Shown here piece after piece: positions 7,523 to 15,821 of a DNA stretch of 29,463 nucleotides (position 1 is its first letter; each line of letters opens with the position of its first letter). Source of the DNA: Alphaproteobacteria bacterium (lineage in GTDB: Bacteria; Pseudomonadota; Alphaproteobacteria; JAEULC01); assembly GCA_020851015.1 (NCBI GenBank), contig JADZDN010000234.1, positions 1 to 29,463 on the forward strand, written 5' to 3'. The notes beneath the pieces are model-generated. The model searched no databases. It was not told where the DNA came from and saw nothing but the letters and a program-made list of their open reading frames with translations. The position numbers and the translations under genes are program-made.

Positions 7523-8469
7523 ATGTCCCCAGCGTTCGGCCTTTCGCTTGCCCGGGCCGCCGTCCAAATCCGGCGGGGCGACCTGGATTCCACCAGCCTG
7601 GTCCGGGCCTGCCTCGACCGTATCCGCGATGCCGACGGGCCGATCCGGGCCTGGGCCTTTCTCGACCCCCGGCTTGCGCTGGACCAGGCGCGGGCGGCGG
7701 ACCAGGCGCTCCGCGAGGGGCGCTCCCCGGGCCCGCTGCACGGCGTGCCGGTCGCGGTGAAGGACGTGTTCGACACGGCCGGGATGCCGACCGAGTTCGG
7801 CTCGCCGATCCATGCCGGACGCCGGCCGGGGGTGGACGCGGCAGCCGTGGCGCGGTTGCGCGCGGCCGGCGCGGTCATCCTCGGCAAGACCGTCACCACC
7901 GAGTTCGCCTATTGCGGCTCGCCTTCGTCCGCACCCCGGCCTGGGACCTGGCCGAGCCGGCGACGCGCGCGGCTTTCGAGGCGCTGGCGGCGCGGCTGGG
8001 CGCCACGCCGGTCGATCTGCCCCCGGCCTTCGATGCGGCGATCGAGCTGCAGCGCATCGTCATGGATGTCGAGATGGCGCGGAACCTGCGGCGCGAATTC
8101 GACGAGGCGCGCGACCGGCTCAGCGAGCGGCTGCGCGTCCTGATCGAGCGGGGGCGCGCCACGCCCGAAGCCGAATATCGCCGCGCGACCGACGGCATCG
8201 CGGCGCTGAACCGCGCGATCCAGCCGGTCTTCGCCGGCCATGACGCGATCCTGACGCCGGCGACGCCGGGCGAGGCGCCGCTCGGGCTCGATGGCACCGG
8301 CAACCCGGTCTTCTGCACGATCTGGACCTATCTCGGCACGCCGGCGATCACGCTGCCGCTGCTGAAGGGCCCGGCCGGCATGCCGCTGGGCGTGCAGCTT
8401 GTCGCGGCGCGCGGCGCGGACCGGGCGCTGCTCAGCGCCGCGCGCTGGCTGGAGCAATCGGGCTCGTAG
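7523..8469 (+). pseudogene. Amidase (amidase-signature family), inactivated by internal deletion and frame change
   Basis: An amidase-signature hydrolase related to GatA/AtzE. The N-terminal part in one frame (7523 to about 7912) has PLHGVPVAVKDVFDTAGMPT with the catalytic lysine, and then KTVTTEFAY. The C-terminal part in another frame (about 7915-8469) begins RLAFVRTPAWDLAEP and ends AGMPLGVQLVAARGADRALL. In intact members about 125-140 residues lie between these points, including the glycine/serine-rich signature (GGSSSGS) with both catalytic serines. Here the two ends are joined directly near 7912-7917, so roughly 400 bases are missing and the frame is broken. The product cannot be active. 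No ribosome binding site precedes ATG 7523. An assembly error is possible but less likely than a real deletion. Confidence 0.85.
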
Positions 8470-8476
8470 GGATCCC

Positions 8477-9784
8477 TCAGCGCGCGGCGGGCCGTTCGCG
8501 GGCGATGTCGCGCGACAGCAGCGCGGCGGCGCAGCCGATCGCCACGATGACGGGCACGACCGAAAGCGCGAGGTGGTAGGCATGGGCGTCATAAACCCGC
8601 GCGCCGTCGACCATCCGCCCGCCCCATTGCAGGTCGAGCAGGATGCCGATCAGCGGCTGGAACAAGGCCCCGCTGCCCACGACGAAGGTGTTGACGAAGC
8701 CCAGCACCGTGCTGCTGACCCGCGACGGATTGGATTCGCGCGCCAGCGCCACGCCCACCACCATCGGCGACGCGGCGAAGCCCTGCAGCATCATCAACGC
8801 GCCCAGCAGGAGCGGCGAGTGCGCGACCAGCGGCACCGCCAGCAGGGCCAGCGTGGCGATCGCCGCGCCCAACACCATGGGCGTCCGCCGCTTGCCCAGC
8901 CGGTCGGACACGGTGCCCAACAGCGGCGCGCCGATGCCCCACCCGATGAACAGCAGCGACACCAGGCTCGCGGCCTCGGCGCGGCTCATGCCCTGGGTCT
9001 GGGTCAAATACGGCACGCCCCACAGCCCGCCGAAGCTGACGACCGGGGCCACCATCGCCATGCCGAAGATGGAGCTGAGCCAGGTCTGGCGGTTGGCCAC
9101 GACGACGCGCAGGCCGGACAGGATGCTGCCATGCCCGTGGGACGGCATCGGGCGGTCGCGCGCCACCAGCCACAGCGCCAGCGCCAGCGTGCAACCCGCG
9201 GCCCCCAGCGTCAGCAAGGCGCCGCGCCAGCCATAGGCGCCGACCAGCAGCCCGACCGGCGCTTGGCCGAACACGGCGCCGGCCATGCCGAAGGCCTGCG
9301 TGCCGCCGCCCAGCGCGGCGAAGCGCTGCGGCGGAAACCAGTGCACCGCCACCGTCAGCGCGCCCACCCAGCTGAACGCCGCCCCGGCGCCGACCAGCAG
9401 CCGCCCGCCATAGGCGCCGAGCACGGAATCGCTGAGCGCGAAGACCAGGCTGCCGATCCCCGCCAGCGCCGCGCCGCCGGTCATCAGCCGGCGCGGCCCC
9501 AGCCGGTCGAGCATCAGCCCGATCGGGATCTGCAGCGCCGCGTAGGCATAGAAATAGGCCGCCGACAGATTTCCCAGGATGGCCGCGCCGACCGCGAAAT
9601 CGCGCATCAGCTCCTCGACCATCACTGACGGCGCCACGCGCTGCGCGAACGCGTAGAAGAAGAACAGCGACGCCAGCAGCCACGCCGCCCAGGCGCGTCC
9701 GCCGCCGCCCCGCGCGATCGCCTCGGCCGATGCGCTCGCGCTCAAGATCCCGTCCGCGTCATCGCACGTCCCGCTGCAGGGCAT
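8477..9784 (-). CDS. MFS transporter
   Basis: A 435-residue major facilitator with about 12 hydrophobic helices. The loop 2-3 motif reads GLMLDRLGPRRLM and its pseudo-repeat in the second half reads LGTVSDRLGKRRTPM; the central loop is charged (around 205-220). It resembles sugar-phosphate/anion and nitrate-type MFS proteins (SYFAYALLQ-like AAYFYAYAALQIPIG early on), but no substrate can be given. The ATG at 9784 makes it overlap the end of the upstream thioredoxin-fold gene by 26 bases and has only a weak ribosome site; a TTG at 9745 is an alternative that would shorten a non-conserved N-terminus. It converges with the broken amidase across 7 bases. Confidence 0.87.
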   Translation of the reverse strand: MPCSGTCDDADGILSASASAEAIARGGGGRAWAAWLLASLFFFYAFAQRVAPSVMVEELMRDFAVGAAILGNLSAAYFYAYAALQIPIGLMLDRLGPRRLMTGGAALAGIGSLVFALSDSVLGAYGGRLLVGAGAAFSWVGALTVAVHWFPPQRFAALGGGTQAFGMAGAVFGQAPVGLLVGAYGWRGALLTLGAAGCTLALALWLVARDRPMPSHGHGSILSGLRVVVANRQTWLSSIFGMAMVAPVVSFGGLWGVPYLTQTQGMSRAEAASLVSLLFIGWGIGAPLLGTVSDRLGKRRTPMVLGAAIATLALLAVPLVAHSPLLLGALMMLQGFAASPMVVGVALARESNPSRVSSTVLGFVNTFVVGSGALFQPLIGILLDLQWGGRMVDGARVYDAHAYHLALSVVPVIVAIGCAAALLSRDIARERPAAR

Positions 9785-11498
9785 CCAGCGCCGCGGCCAG
9801 CTTCGCCGGATCGGTCACCGGCTCCGAGCAGAAGCGCCGCGTGCAGGCGAACGCCGCCGGCTCGGGATAGTCGGGATAGTCCACGTCGTGGTTGGGCAGC
9901 TTGCCCTCGGTCTTGTCCCACCATTCCGCCCGCTTGTACTGGGTGGGATAGTTGAGCGCCGCGCGGAACAGCGCGCCCGAGCGCTGGTCGCGCCGCGGGC
10001 CGACCACGGTCACGTGCACCGGCTCCTGCGTCATCTCCATCTCGGCCAGCAGCACGTCGGGCAGGAAGTCGTAGGCGTCCTGGATCGGCGGCGACGCCAG
10101 GTAGCCCATGCCGGCCTCGGCCAGCGTGCGGTACTTGGCCTCGCCGGTGTGGAAGTGCAGCAGGTTGAACATGCGCACGGCCGCGACGTTGTCGTCCTTC
10201 TGCTTGACCGGCGGCGGGAACTTCGACGCGATCGGGCTGGTCGAGGCCAGGAACCCGCCGGTGCGCGCATCGACGAAATTGAGCGCGATGAACTCGCCCG
10301 CCGCCTGCGCCTGGGCCAGCCAGCGCCGGTCCGAGGTCGAGCGGTAGAGCTCGATCAGCGCCTGCGCCATGTAGAGGCTGTCGGCCAGGAAAGGCCCGTT
10401 GGAATCGGCCGCGGCATGGCGGAAGCCGCCGCCGGGGATGCCGCGCGCGCGCACGGCCCATTGCGCCGCCCGCAGCGCCAGGCCGCGCGCCTCGGCCACG
10501 CCGGTGGCGTCGTAGTAGGCGAGCAGGCCCGAGATCGCCTGGCCGGTCTCGCGCGCGTAGAGCGTCTTGTCGACGCCCGGCTCGCCCTTCTCCATGCCCA
10601 TGCTGGTGTAGAACCCGCCCTCGGGCGAGGCGAGCTTCTCCTTCAAGAAGCCGTAGATGCGGTCGGCGGCTTGGCGATGCTCGGGATCGCGCCACAGCAC
10701 GAAGGCGGTGCTGAACGCGGTCAGCGCGGCCTCCTGCGCGAACATCGGGAATTCGCGCGAGGGCTCGGACCAGTCCGGTTTCTTGGTGATCTGGCCGATC
10801 GCGCCGATGTCCTTGTCGATCAGCTGGATCATGCGGGTCAGCGTGCGGCGGATGCGGGTCTCCATCTGCTTGTCGCCGGCGCGCGCGCGTTCCAGCGCGT
10901 AGGTCAGGGTGGGGCCGTCCACCAGCTTGCTCTTGCCCCAGCCGTCGTTGTCGCGGTCGTAGACCCTGTCGAGGAAGGCCGCCAGCTCCGCGCGGCGCTC
11001 GGCCGGCAGGGCCATCGCCAGCAGGCGCTCGCGCTCCGGCCCGCCGGGCTCGCCATAGTCCACCGGCGTCGGGTCCTTCACCGTCTCCTGCAGGACCGGC
11101 ATGAAGAACTGCGGCGAATAGTAACCGCGCAGCTTCACGATCTCGGTGCCGTCCGACCCGAACAGCACCGTCGCCGGCCAGCCCCAGCGCTCGTAGCGCT
11201 GCGAGATGTCGGGCCGGCTGTCCTGGTCGACGCGCACGGGGATGTAGTGCGCGTCGATATAGGCCCTGACGGCCGGGTCGGCATAGGTGACCTCGTTCAT
11301 GGTGTGGCACCACGGGCACCACCAGGACTGCAGGCTCAGCAGCACGAACTTGTTCTCGCGCTTGGCGCGCGCGAAGATGTCGTCGCTCCACTGCTTCCAC
11401 GGGAAATCCCCGCTGGGCGGCGCGGCCTGGGGCGGCGCACCGGGCGCGGCAAGCGTCGCGCACGCGACGACGATCGCGATCAGCAGACGAACAAGCAT
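9759..11498 (-). CDS. Secreted thioredoxin-fold DUF255 protein (YyaL/SPATA20-like)
   Basis: A 579-residue protein of the DUF255 (Thioredox_DsbH) family. An N-terminal signal peptide (about 1-26, MLVRLLIAIVVACATLAAPG) suggests export, whereas most DUF255 proteins are cytoplasmic and longer (around 670-700). The N-terminal thioredoxin fold has the active-site-like CPWC at 61-64 in SWWCPWCHTMNEVTY and the cis-Pro segment WGWPATVLF near 105. The rest looks like the alpha/alpha-toroid part of the family, with EGGFYTSMGMEKGEPGVD and GGGFRHAAADSNGPFLADSL. The role is unknown; a periplasmic redox or sugar-binding role is only inferred. ATG 11498 has AGGAGG six bases upstream. It is followed by, and overlaps, the MFS gene. 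Confidence 0.85.
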   Translation of the reverse strand: MLVRLLIAIVVACATLAAPGAPPQAAPPSGDFPWKQWSDDIFARAKRENKFVLLSLQSWWCPWCHTMNEVTYADPAVRAYIDAHYIPVRVDQDSRPDISQRYERWGWPATVLFGSDGTEIVKLRGYYSPQFFMPVLQETVKDPTPVDYGEPGGPERERLLAMALPAERRAELAAFLDRVYDRDNDGWGKSKLVDGPTLTYALERARAGDKQMETRIRRTLTRMIQLIDKDIGAIGQITKKPDWSEPSREFPMFAQEAALTAFSTAFVLWRDPEHRQAADRIYGFLKEKLASPEGGFYTSMGMEKGEPGVDKTLYARETGQAISGLLAYYDATGVAEARGLALRAAQWAVRARGIPGGGFRHAAADSNGPFLADSLYMAQALIELYRSTSDRRWLAQAQAAGEFIALNFVDARTGGFLASTSPIASKFPPPVKQKDDNVAAVRMFNLLHFHTGEAKYRTLAEAGMGYLASPPIQDAYDFLPDVLLAEMEMTQEPVHVTVVGPRRDQRSGALFRAALNYPTQYKRAEWWDKTEGKLPNHDVDYPDYPEPAAFACTRRFCSEPVTDPAKLAAALDALQRDVR

Positions 11499-11597
11499 GG
11501 TCGGCCTCCTCTACCTTGGGGCATCGACGATCCTAGCCGCTGCGGCTCCTTCACCGTCTCACGCCTACGTGACATGCGGGCGAGGACCGCCAAGGCG

Positions 11598-13868
11598 TCA
11601 GCGTACCGCCTGGTACGCGGCCAAAACCGCCGCCTGGACGACATCGGTCACCGGCGCGCGCAGATCCACGATCTGCGCCGGCTTCTCCAGCCCGATCAGG
11701 ATCGGGCCGATGATGGTCCCGCCGCCGAGCTGGCGCAGCAGGCGCGTCGACACGTCGGCCGTGTGCAGCGCCGGCATGATCAGCACGTTGGCCTGGTCCT
11801 TCAGCCGGCAGAACGGGAACAGCCGCTCGCGCAGTTCGGGATCGAGCGCCATGTCGGCGTTCATCTCGCCGTCGTACATGAAGTCGACCTTGCGGCGGTC
11901 CAGCTCCTCGACCGCCTCGCGCACGCGCTGGGCCTTCTCGCGCCAGGGATTGCCGAAGTTCGAGAAGGAGAGCAGCGCCACGCGCGGCTCGTGCCCCATG
12001 GCGCGGGCGACCCGCGCGCTGCCCACGGCGATGTCGGCCAGCTCCTCGGGCGACGGCAGGGAATGCACGTTGGTGTCGGCGATGAAGAAGGTGCGTCCGC
12101 GCGCGATCATCATCGTCAGCGCGAAGGGCCGCTCGCCGGGCTTGGGGTCGATCACCCGGGCGATGTCCTCGTAGCAGACCATCCAGGACCGGGTGAGGCC
12201 CGTGACCATCCCGTCGGCGTCGCCGCAGGCGACCATGCAGGCGGCGAAGACGTTGCGGTCCTGGTTCACCATGCGCTCGCAGTCGCGGTAGAGCGCGCCC
12301 TTGCGCTGCAGCTTGGCATAGAGGAAGTCGGTGTACTTCTTGTTGTGCGTCGACAGCCGCGCGTTGTGGATCTCCAGGTCGTCGGTGCCCTGCAGGCTGG
12401 CGGCCTTGATCGTCTCGGTCATGCGGTGCACGCGGCCGATCAGGACCGGCGTGCCGTAGCCCTGGGCGCGATAGGCGAGCGCGGCGCGGATCGCCTTCTC
12501 GTCCTCGCCCTCCGCGAACACGACCCGGCGCGGGTTGGCGCGCACCGTCTCGGTGATGCGCGTCAGGCTCGACGCCGTGGGGTCGAGGCGCGAGCGCAGC
12601 ACCGCGCGGTAGGCCGCCATGTCGGCGATCGGCCGGCGCGCCACGCCCGAATCCATCGCCGCGCGCGCCACGGCGGCCGGCACGGTCTCGATCAGCCGCG
12701 GATCGAACGGAACCGGGATGATGTAGTCCGGGCCGTAGCGCAGGCGCCGCCCGCCATAGGCGGCATCCACCTCGTCCGGCACGTCCAGCCGCGCCAGTTC
12801 CGCCAGCGCCCTGGCGGCGGCGATCTTCATGGCGTCGTTGATGGTCGACGCGCGCACGTCGAGCGCGCCGCGGAAGATGTAGGGGAAGCCCAGTACGTTG
12901 TTGATCTGGTTCGGATAGTCCGAGCGGCCGGTGGCGATGATCGCGTCGTCGCGCGTCGCCTTCACGTCCTCGGGCGTGATCTCGGGATCGGGATTGGCCA
13001 TGGCGAACACGATCGGCCGCGCGGCCATCGACTTCACCATCGGCTTCGACACCGCGTCCTTGGCCGACAGGCCGAAGAAGACGTCGGAGCCTTCCATCGC
13101 CTCGGCCAGGCTGCGGGCCTTGGTCTGCACCGCATGGGCGGACTTCCACTGGTTCATGCCCTTGGTGCGGCCCTGGTAGATCACGCCCTGGCTGTCGCAC
13201 AGCACCGCGTGGTCGTGCGGCAGGCCCAGCGTCTTCAGCAATTCGACGCAGGCGATCGACGCCGCGCCGGCGCCGTTGATCACCAGCCGGATGTCGCGGA
13301 TGTCGCGGCCGGTGAGGTCGAGCGCGTTCAGCAGGCCCGCCGTCGCGATGATCGCGGTGCCGTGCTGGTCATCATGGAACACCGGGATGTCCATGATCTC
13401 GCGCAGGCGCTGCTCGATGATGAAGCACTCCGGCGCCTTGATGTCCTCCAGGTTGATCCCGCCCCAGGTCTTGCCCAGGAAGCGCACGCAGTTGACGAAC
13501 TCGTCCACGTCGCGCGTGTCGACCTCGAGGTCGATGCCGTCGATGTCGGCGAAGCGCTTGAACAGGACCGACTTGCCCTCCATCACCGGCTTGGCGGCCA
13601 GCGCCCCCAGGTCGCCCAGCCCCAGCACGGCGGTGCCGTTCGAGATCACGGCGACGATGTTGCCCTTGGCGGTGAAGTCATAGGCGCTGTCGGGATACTT
13701 CTGGATGCGCAGGCACGGCACGGCGACGCCGGGCGAATAGGCCAGGCTCAGGTCGCGCTGGGTGGTCAGCGGCTTGGTCGCGGTGATCGCCAGCTTTCCC
13801 GGCCGGCCGCTGGAATGCAGCAGCAGGGCTTCCTCGTCGCTGATATGGATGCGGCGATCTTCGATCAC
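11598..13868 (-). CDS. maeB: NADP-dependent malic enzyme with C-terminal phosphotransacetylase-like domain
   Basis: A 756-residue two-domain malic enzyme that decarboxylates malate to pyruvate with NAD(P)H production, feeding gluconeogenesis and acetyl-CoA supply. The malic domain has [13 protein letters not shown] at the start, [14 protein letters not shown], then [12 protein letters not shown] near 155-165 and the Rossmann motif [13 protein letters not shown] near 195-207. The C-terminal half (about 430-756, [17 protein letters not shown] onward) is the phosphate acetyl/butyryltransferase-like domain, which in characterised homologues is regulatory. The GTG at 13868 is preferred to the ATG at 13928: GGGAGAGGGA lies seven bases before it and it gives the usual family length, while the ATG has no ribosome site. 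Confidence 0.93.
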   Translation of the reverse strand: MIEDRRIHISDEEALLLHSSGRPGKLAITATKPLTTQRDLSLAYSPGVAVPCLRIQKYPDSAYDFTAKGNIVAVISNGTAVLGLGDLGALAAKPVMEGKSVLFKRFADIDGIDLEVDTRDVDEFVNCVRFLGKTWGGINLEDIKAPECFIIEQRLREIMDIPVFHDDQHGTAIIATAGLLNALDLTGRDIRDIRLVINGAGAASIACVELLKTLGLPHDHAVLCDSQGVIYQGRTKGMNQWKSAHAVQTKARSLAEAMEGSDVFFGLSAKDAVSKPMVKSMAARPIVFAMANPDPEITPEDVKATRDDAIIATGRSDYPNQINNVLGFPYIFRGALDVRASTINDAMKIAAARALAELARLDVPDEVDAAYGGRRLRYGPDYIIPVPFDPRLIETVPAAVARAAMDSGVARRPIADMAAYRAVLRSRLDPTASSLTRITETVRANPRRVVFAEGEDEKAIRAALAYRAQGYGTPVLIGRVHRMTETIKAASLQGTDDLEIHNARLSTHNKKYTDFLYAKLQRKGALYRDCERMVNQDRNVFAACMVACGDADGMVTGLTRSWMVCYEDIARVIDPKPGERPFALTMMIARGRTFFIADTNVHSLPSPEELADIAVGSARVARAMGHEPRVALLSFSNFGNPWREKAQRVREAVEELDRRKVDFMYDGEMNADMALDPELRERLFPFCRLKDQANVLIMPALHTADVSTRLLRQLGGGTIIGPILIGLEKPAQIVDLRAPVTDVVQAAVLAAYQAVR

Positions 13869-13935
13869 GGCGGCGTCCCTCTCCCGGGAATTGCTTGATT
13901 GGGCCGATAATCCCAGGTTTGGCGCCATGCTGTAA

Positions 13936-13950
13936 AGCGGGCGGCCCGCT
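13936..13950 (-). terminator. Small hairpin after the ABC permease operon
   Basis: AGCGGG-CGG-CCCGCT forms a 6-bp stem with a 3-base loop just past the TAG of the second permease (13961-13959). On the transcribed strand only TTTAC follows, so termination would be partial at best; read-through into maeB is possible. Confidence 0.3.
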
Positions 13951-13958
13951 GCCGCCGC

Positions 13959-14789
13959 CTAGCCCTTGATCGCTCCCGCTCCCCAGCCCGAAATGAGGTA
14001 ACGCTGCACCGCGACGAAGAAGACCAGCGCGGGCAGGGTGATCATCACGCCCGCGGCCATCACCATGCCCCAGTCGGTGACCGTGGACTCGTAGAGGTCC
14101 TGGATTCCCACGGGCAGCGTCTTGAGGTTGTCGGCGCCGATCAGCACGCGGGCGAACAGGTAGTCGTTCCAGGCCACGATGAAGGTGAAGATCGACACCG
14201 CGATGACCCCGGGCAACGCCATCGGCACGATGATCAGCGCCACGGCCCTGGGCCTGGACGCGCCGTCGATCATCGCCGCTTCCTCCAGCTCCAGCGGGAT
14301 CGACTGGAAGAACGATCGCAGCATCCACATGCTGAAGGGCAGCGAGAAGGTGGTGTAGCTGAGGATCAGGCCGAGATGCGAGTTCACCAGCCCGGCGCCG
14401 CGCATCATGATGTAGAAGGGCACCACGATCATGATCGGCGCGAACATGTACGTGAACAGCATCGTGCGCGCGACAAGCTCGCGTCCCCGGAAACGGACGC
14501 GCGTGATACCATAGGCCGCCAGCACCGCGACGACGATCGTAAGCAACGTGGCGCCGCCCGCGACGGTGATGCTGTTGGTAAAGTAGGTCAGGAACCGCGT
14601 CTGCGTGAACAGCCGCTGGTAGGCGTCGAGATGCGCGTTCCAGGTGAAGAAGGTCGGGATGGCCTGGATGATCTCGCGGTCCGGTTTTATCGAGGTCAGC
14701 GCCATCCAATAGAGCGGGAAGCCGCAGGCGAGCGTCATCACGCCCGCGAACAGGTAGACCGCCATGCGCTGGACGACATAGGCCGGCAT
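13959..14789 (-). CDS. Carbohydrate ABC transporter permease (MalG type)
   Basis: A 276-residue inner-membrane permease of the MalG/UgpE family with six helices, the partner of the permease encoded just upstream. The EAA loop that docks the ATPase is present at about 180-200 (LEEAAMIDGASRPRAVALIIV...LPG). The N-terminal segment after helix 1 reads CGFPLYWMALTSIKPDREI, the usual MalG-type opening. The start (MPAYVVQRM, ATG at 14789) lies 5 bases after the stop of the first permease, so the two are coupled. The last residues GWGAGAIKG are typical (GLTAGAVKG in homologues). The substrate, a sugar, polyol or glycerol-phosphate, is not determinable. Confidence 0.9.
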   Translation of the reverse strand: MPAYVVQRMAVYLFAGVMTLACGFPLYWMALTSIKPDREIIQAIPTFFTWNAHLDAYQRLFTQTRFLTYFTNSITVAGGATLLTIVVAVLAAYGITRVRFRGRELVARTMLFTYMFAPIMIVVPFYIMMRGAGLVNSHLGLILSYTTFSLPFSMWMLRSFFQSIPLELEEAAMIDGASRPRAVALIIVPMALPGVIAVSIFTFIVAWNDYLFARVLIGADNLKTLPVGIQDLYESTVTDWGMVMAAGVMITLPALVFFVAVQRYLISGWGAGAIKG

Positions 14790-14794
14790 CGCGG

Positions 14795-15724
14795 TCAGAC
14801 GATCTCGTCGCGGGCGAACAGGCGGAAATAGAGCGTCACGAACGCGGCCATCATCGCGAACATGATGACGGCCAGCGCCGCGCCCATGCCGACCTGCAAT
14901 TCGCCGAAGCTCTTGACGAAGGTGTAGATCGGCAGAGTCCGCACGTAGGATCCCAGGCCGCCCGCGCCGGCGAACAGCCAGATCACGTCGAACTTGGTGA
15001 ACATGAACATGAACCGCAGCAGCACCACGACGAACAGCACGCTGGCGATCTGCGGCAAGGTCACGTGGATGAAGCGCCGGAACGCGCCCGCGCCGTCGAT
15101 CTGCGCCGCGGCATAGAGCTCGGGGTCGATGGTCTGCAGCCGCGCCAGCACGCCGATCACCACGAAGGGGAAAAAGGTCCAGGTGCTGACCAGGATCATC
15201 GTCACCATGATGGTCTCCGGCGCGAACCACACCGTCGCGCGCGTCACCACGGTCGATTCCAGCAGGTACTTCACCACCCCGATGCTGTCGTTGAAAAGCC
15301 AGCGCATCAGGATGACGACCACGATGGTCGGCAGCATGTAGGGGAACAAGGTCAGGCCGCGGACGAAGCCGCGCCCGATGAAGGTCTCGTTCAGCACCAG
15401 GGCGGCGGCGACTCCCACGATCACCTGCAGGGTCACGGTGCCGAAGGCGTAGATCGTGCCCAGCCACAGCGAGCGCCAGAACCCGTCGTAGTCGGTCATG
15501 AAGAAGACGAAGTTGTCCAGCCCGACCCAGTTCTGGATCGGCATGTAGGCGTGCTTTGAATGCAGGCTGAGCCAGAACGAATAGGCGACCGGATAGAGCA
15601 CCAGGCCCAGCACCAGCGCCACGGCGGGCGCCAGCAGCACGTAGCCCCACCAATGCTCGGGAATGCGCCTTGGCTTCAAGGCGACGGGCGGCCTGGCCCG
15701 ACCTGAGGCGACAGTTGCGGTCAT
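14795..15724 (-). CDS. Carbohydrate ABC transporter permease (MalF type)
   Basis: A 309-residue permease of the MalF/UgpA family with six predicted helices. A short N-terminal cytoplasmic segment is followed by WWGYVLLAPAVALVLGLVLY, the standard opening, and AYSFWLSLHSKHAYMPIQNWVGLDNF. The EAA motif is YAAAQIDGAGAFRRFIHVTLPQI, around 205-227. ATG 15724 (MTATVASG) is chosen over an in-frame ATG at 15772; the extra 16 residues are Gly/Arg-rich and look like leader. It lies second in the operon, after the binding protein and a stem-loop. No ATPase gene is adjacent, so the importer must borrow one encoded elsewhere. Confidence 0.9.
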   Translation of the reverse strand: MTATVASGRARPPVALKPRRIPEHWWGYVLLAPAVALVLGLVLYPVAYSFWLSLHSKHAYMPIQNWVGLDNFVFFMTDYDGFWRSLWLGTIYAFGTVTLQVIVGVAAALVLNETFIGRGFVRGLTLFPYMLPTIVVVILMRWLFNDSIGVVKYLLESTVVTRATVWFAPETIMVTMILVSTWTFFPFVVIGVLARLQTIDPELYAAAQIDGAGAFRRFIHVTLPQIASVLFVVVLLRFMFMFTKFDVIWLFAGAGGLGSYVRTLPIYTFVKSFGELQVGMGAALAVIMFAMMAAFVTLYFRLFARDEIV

Positions 15725-15757
15725 GGGTCGGCGTTCGCCGCCGTCGCGCGCCACCGG

Positions 15758-15794
15758 CCGGCCGGGCCCCATCGCTGGATGCAGGCCCGGCCGG
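15758..15794 (-). promoter_or_regulatory. Intercistronic stem-loop between ABC binding protein and permease genes
   Basis: A perfect 11-bp stem: CCGGCCGGGCC at 15758-15768 pairs with GGCCCGGCCGG at 15784-15794, with a 15-base loop. It begins 27 bases after the binding-protein stop. No T-run follows on the transcribed strand, which points to protection of the upstream message or to slowing of transcription rather than a full terminator. Confidence 0.7.
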
Positions 15795-15821
15795 TCGCGG
15801 CGCGCTAGGCAGCGATCGTGC

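Noticed and set aside
9888..13898. A plus-strand open frame of more than 1300 codons opposite the DUF255 gene and maeB
   Set aside because: Its composition is Arg/Gln/His/Asp/Val-rich without any domain, and both genes on the other strand have full family motifs.
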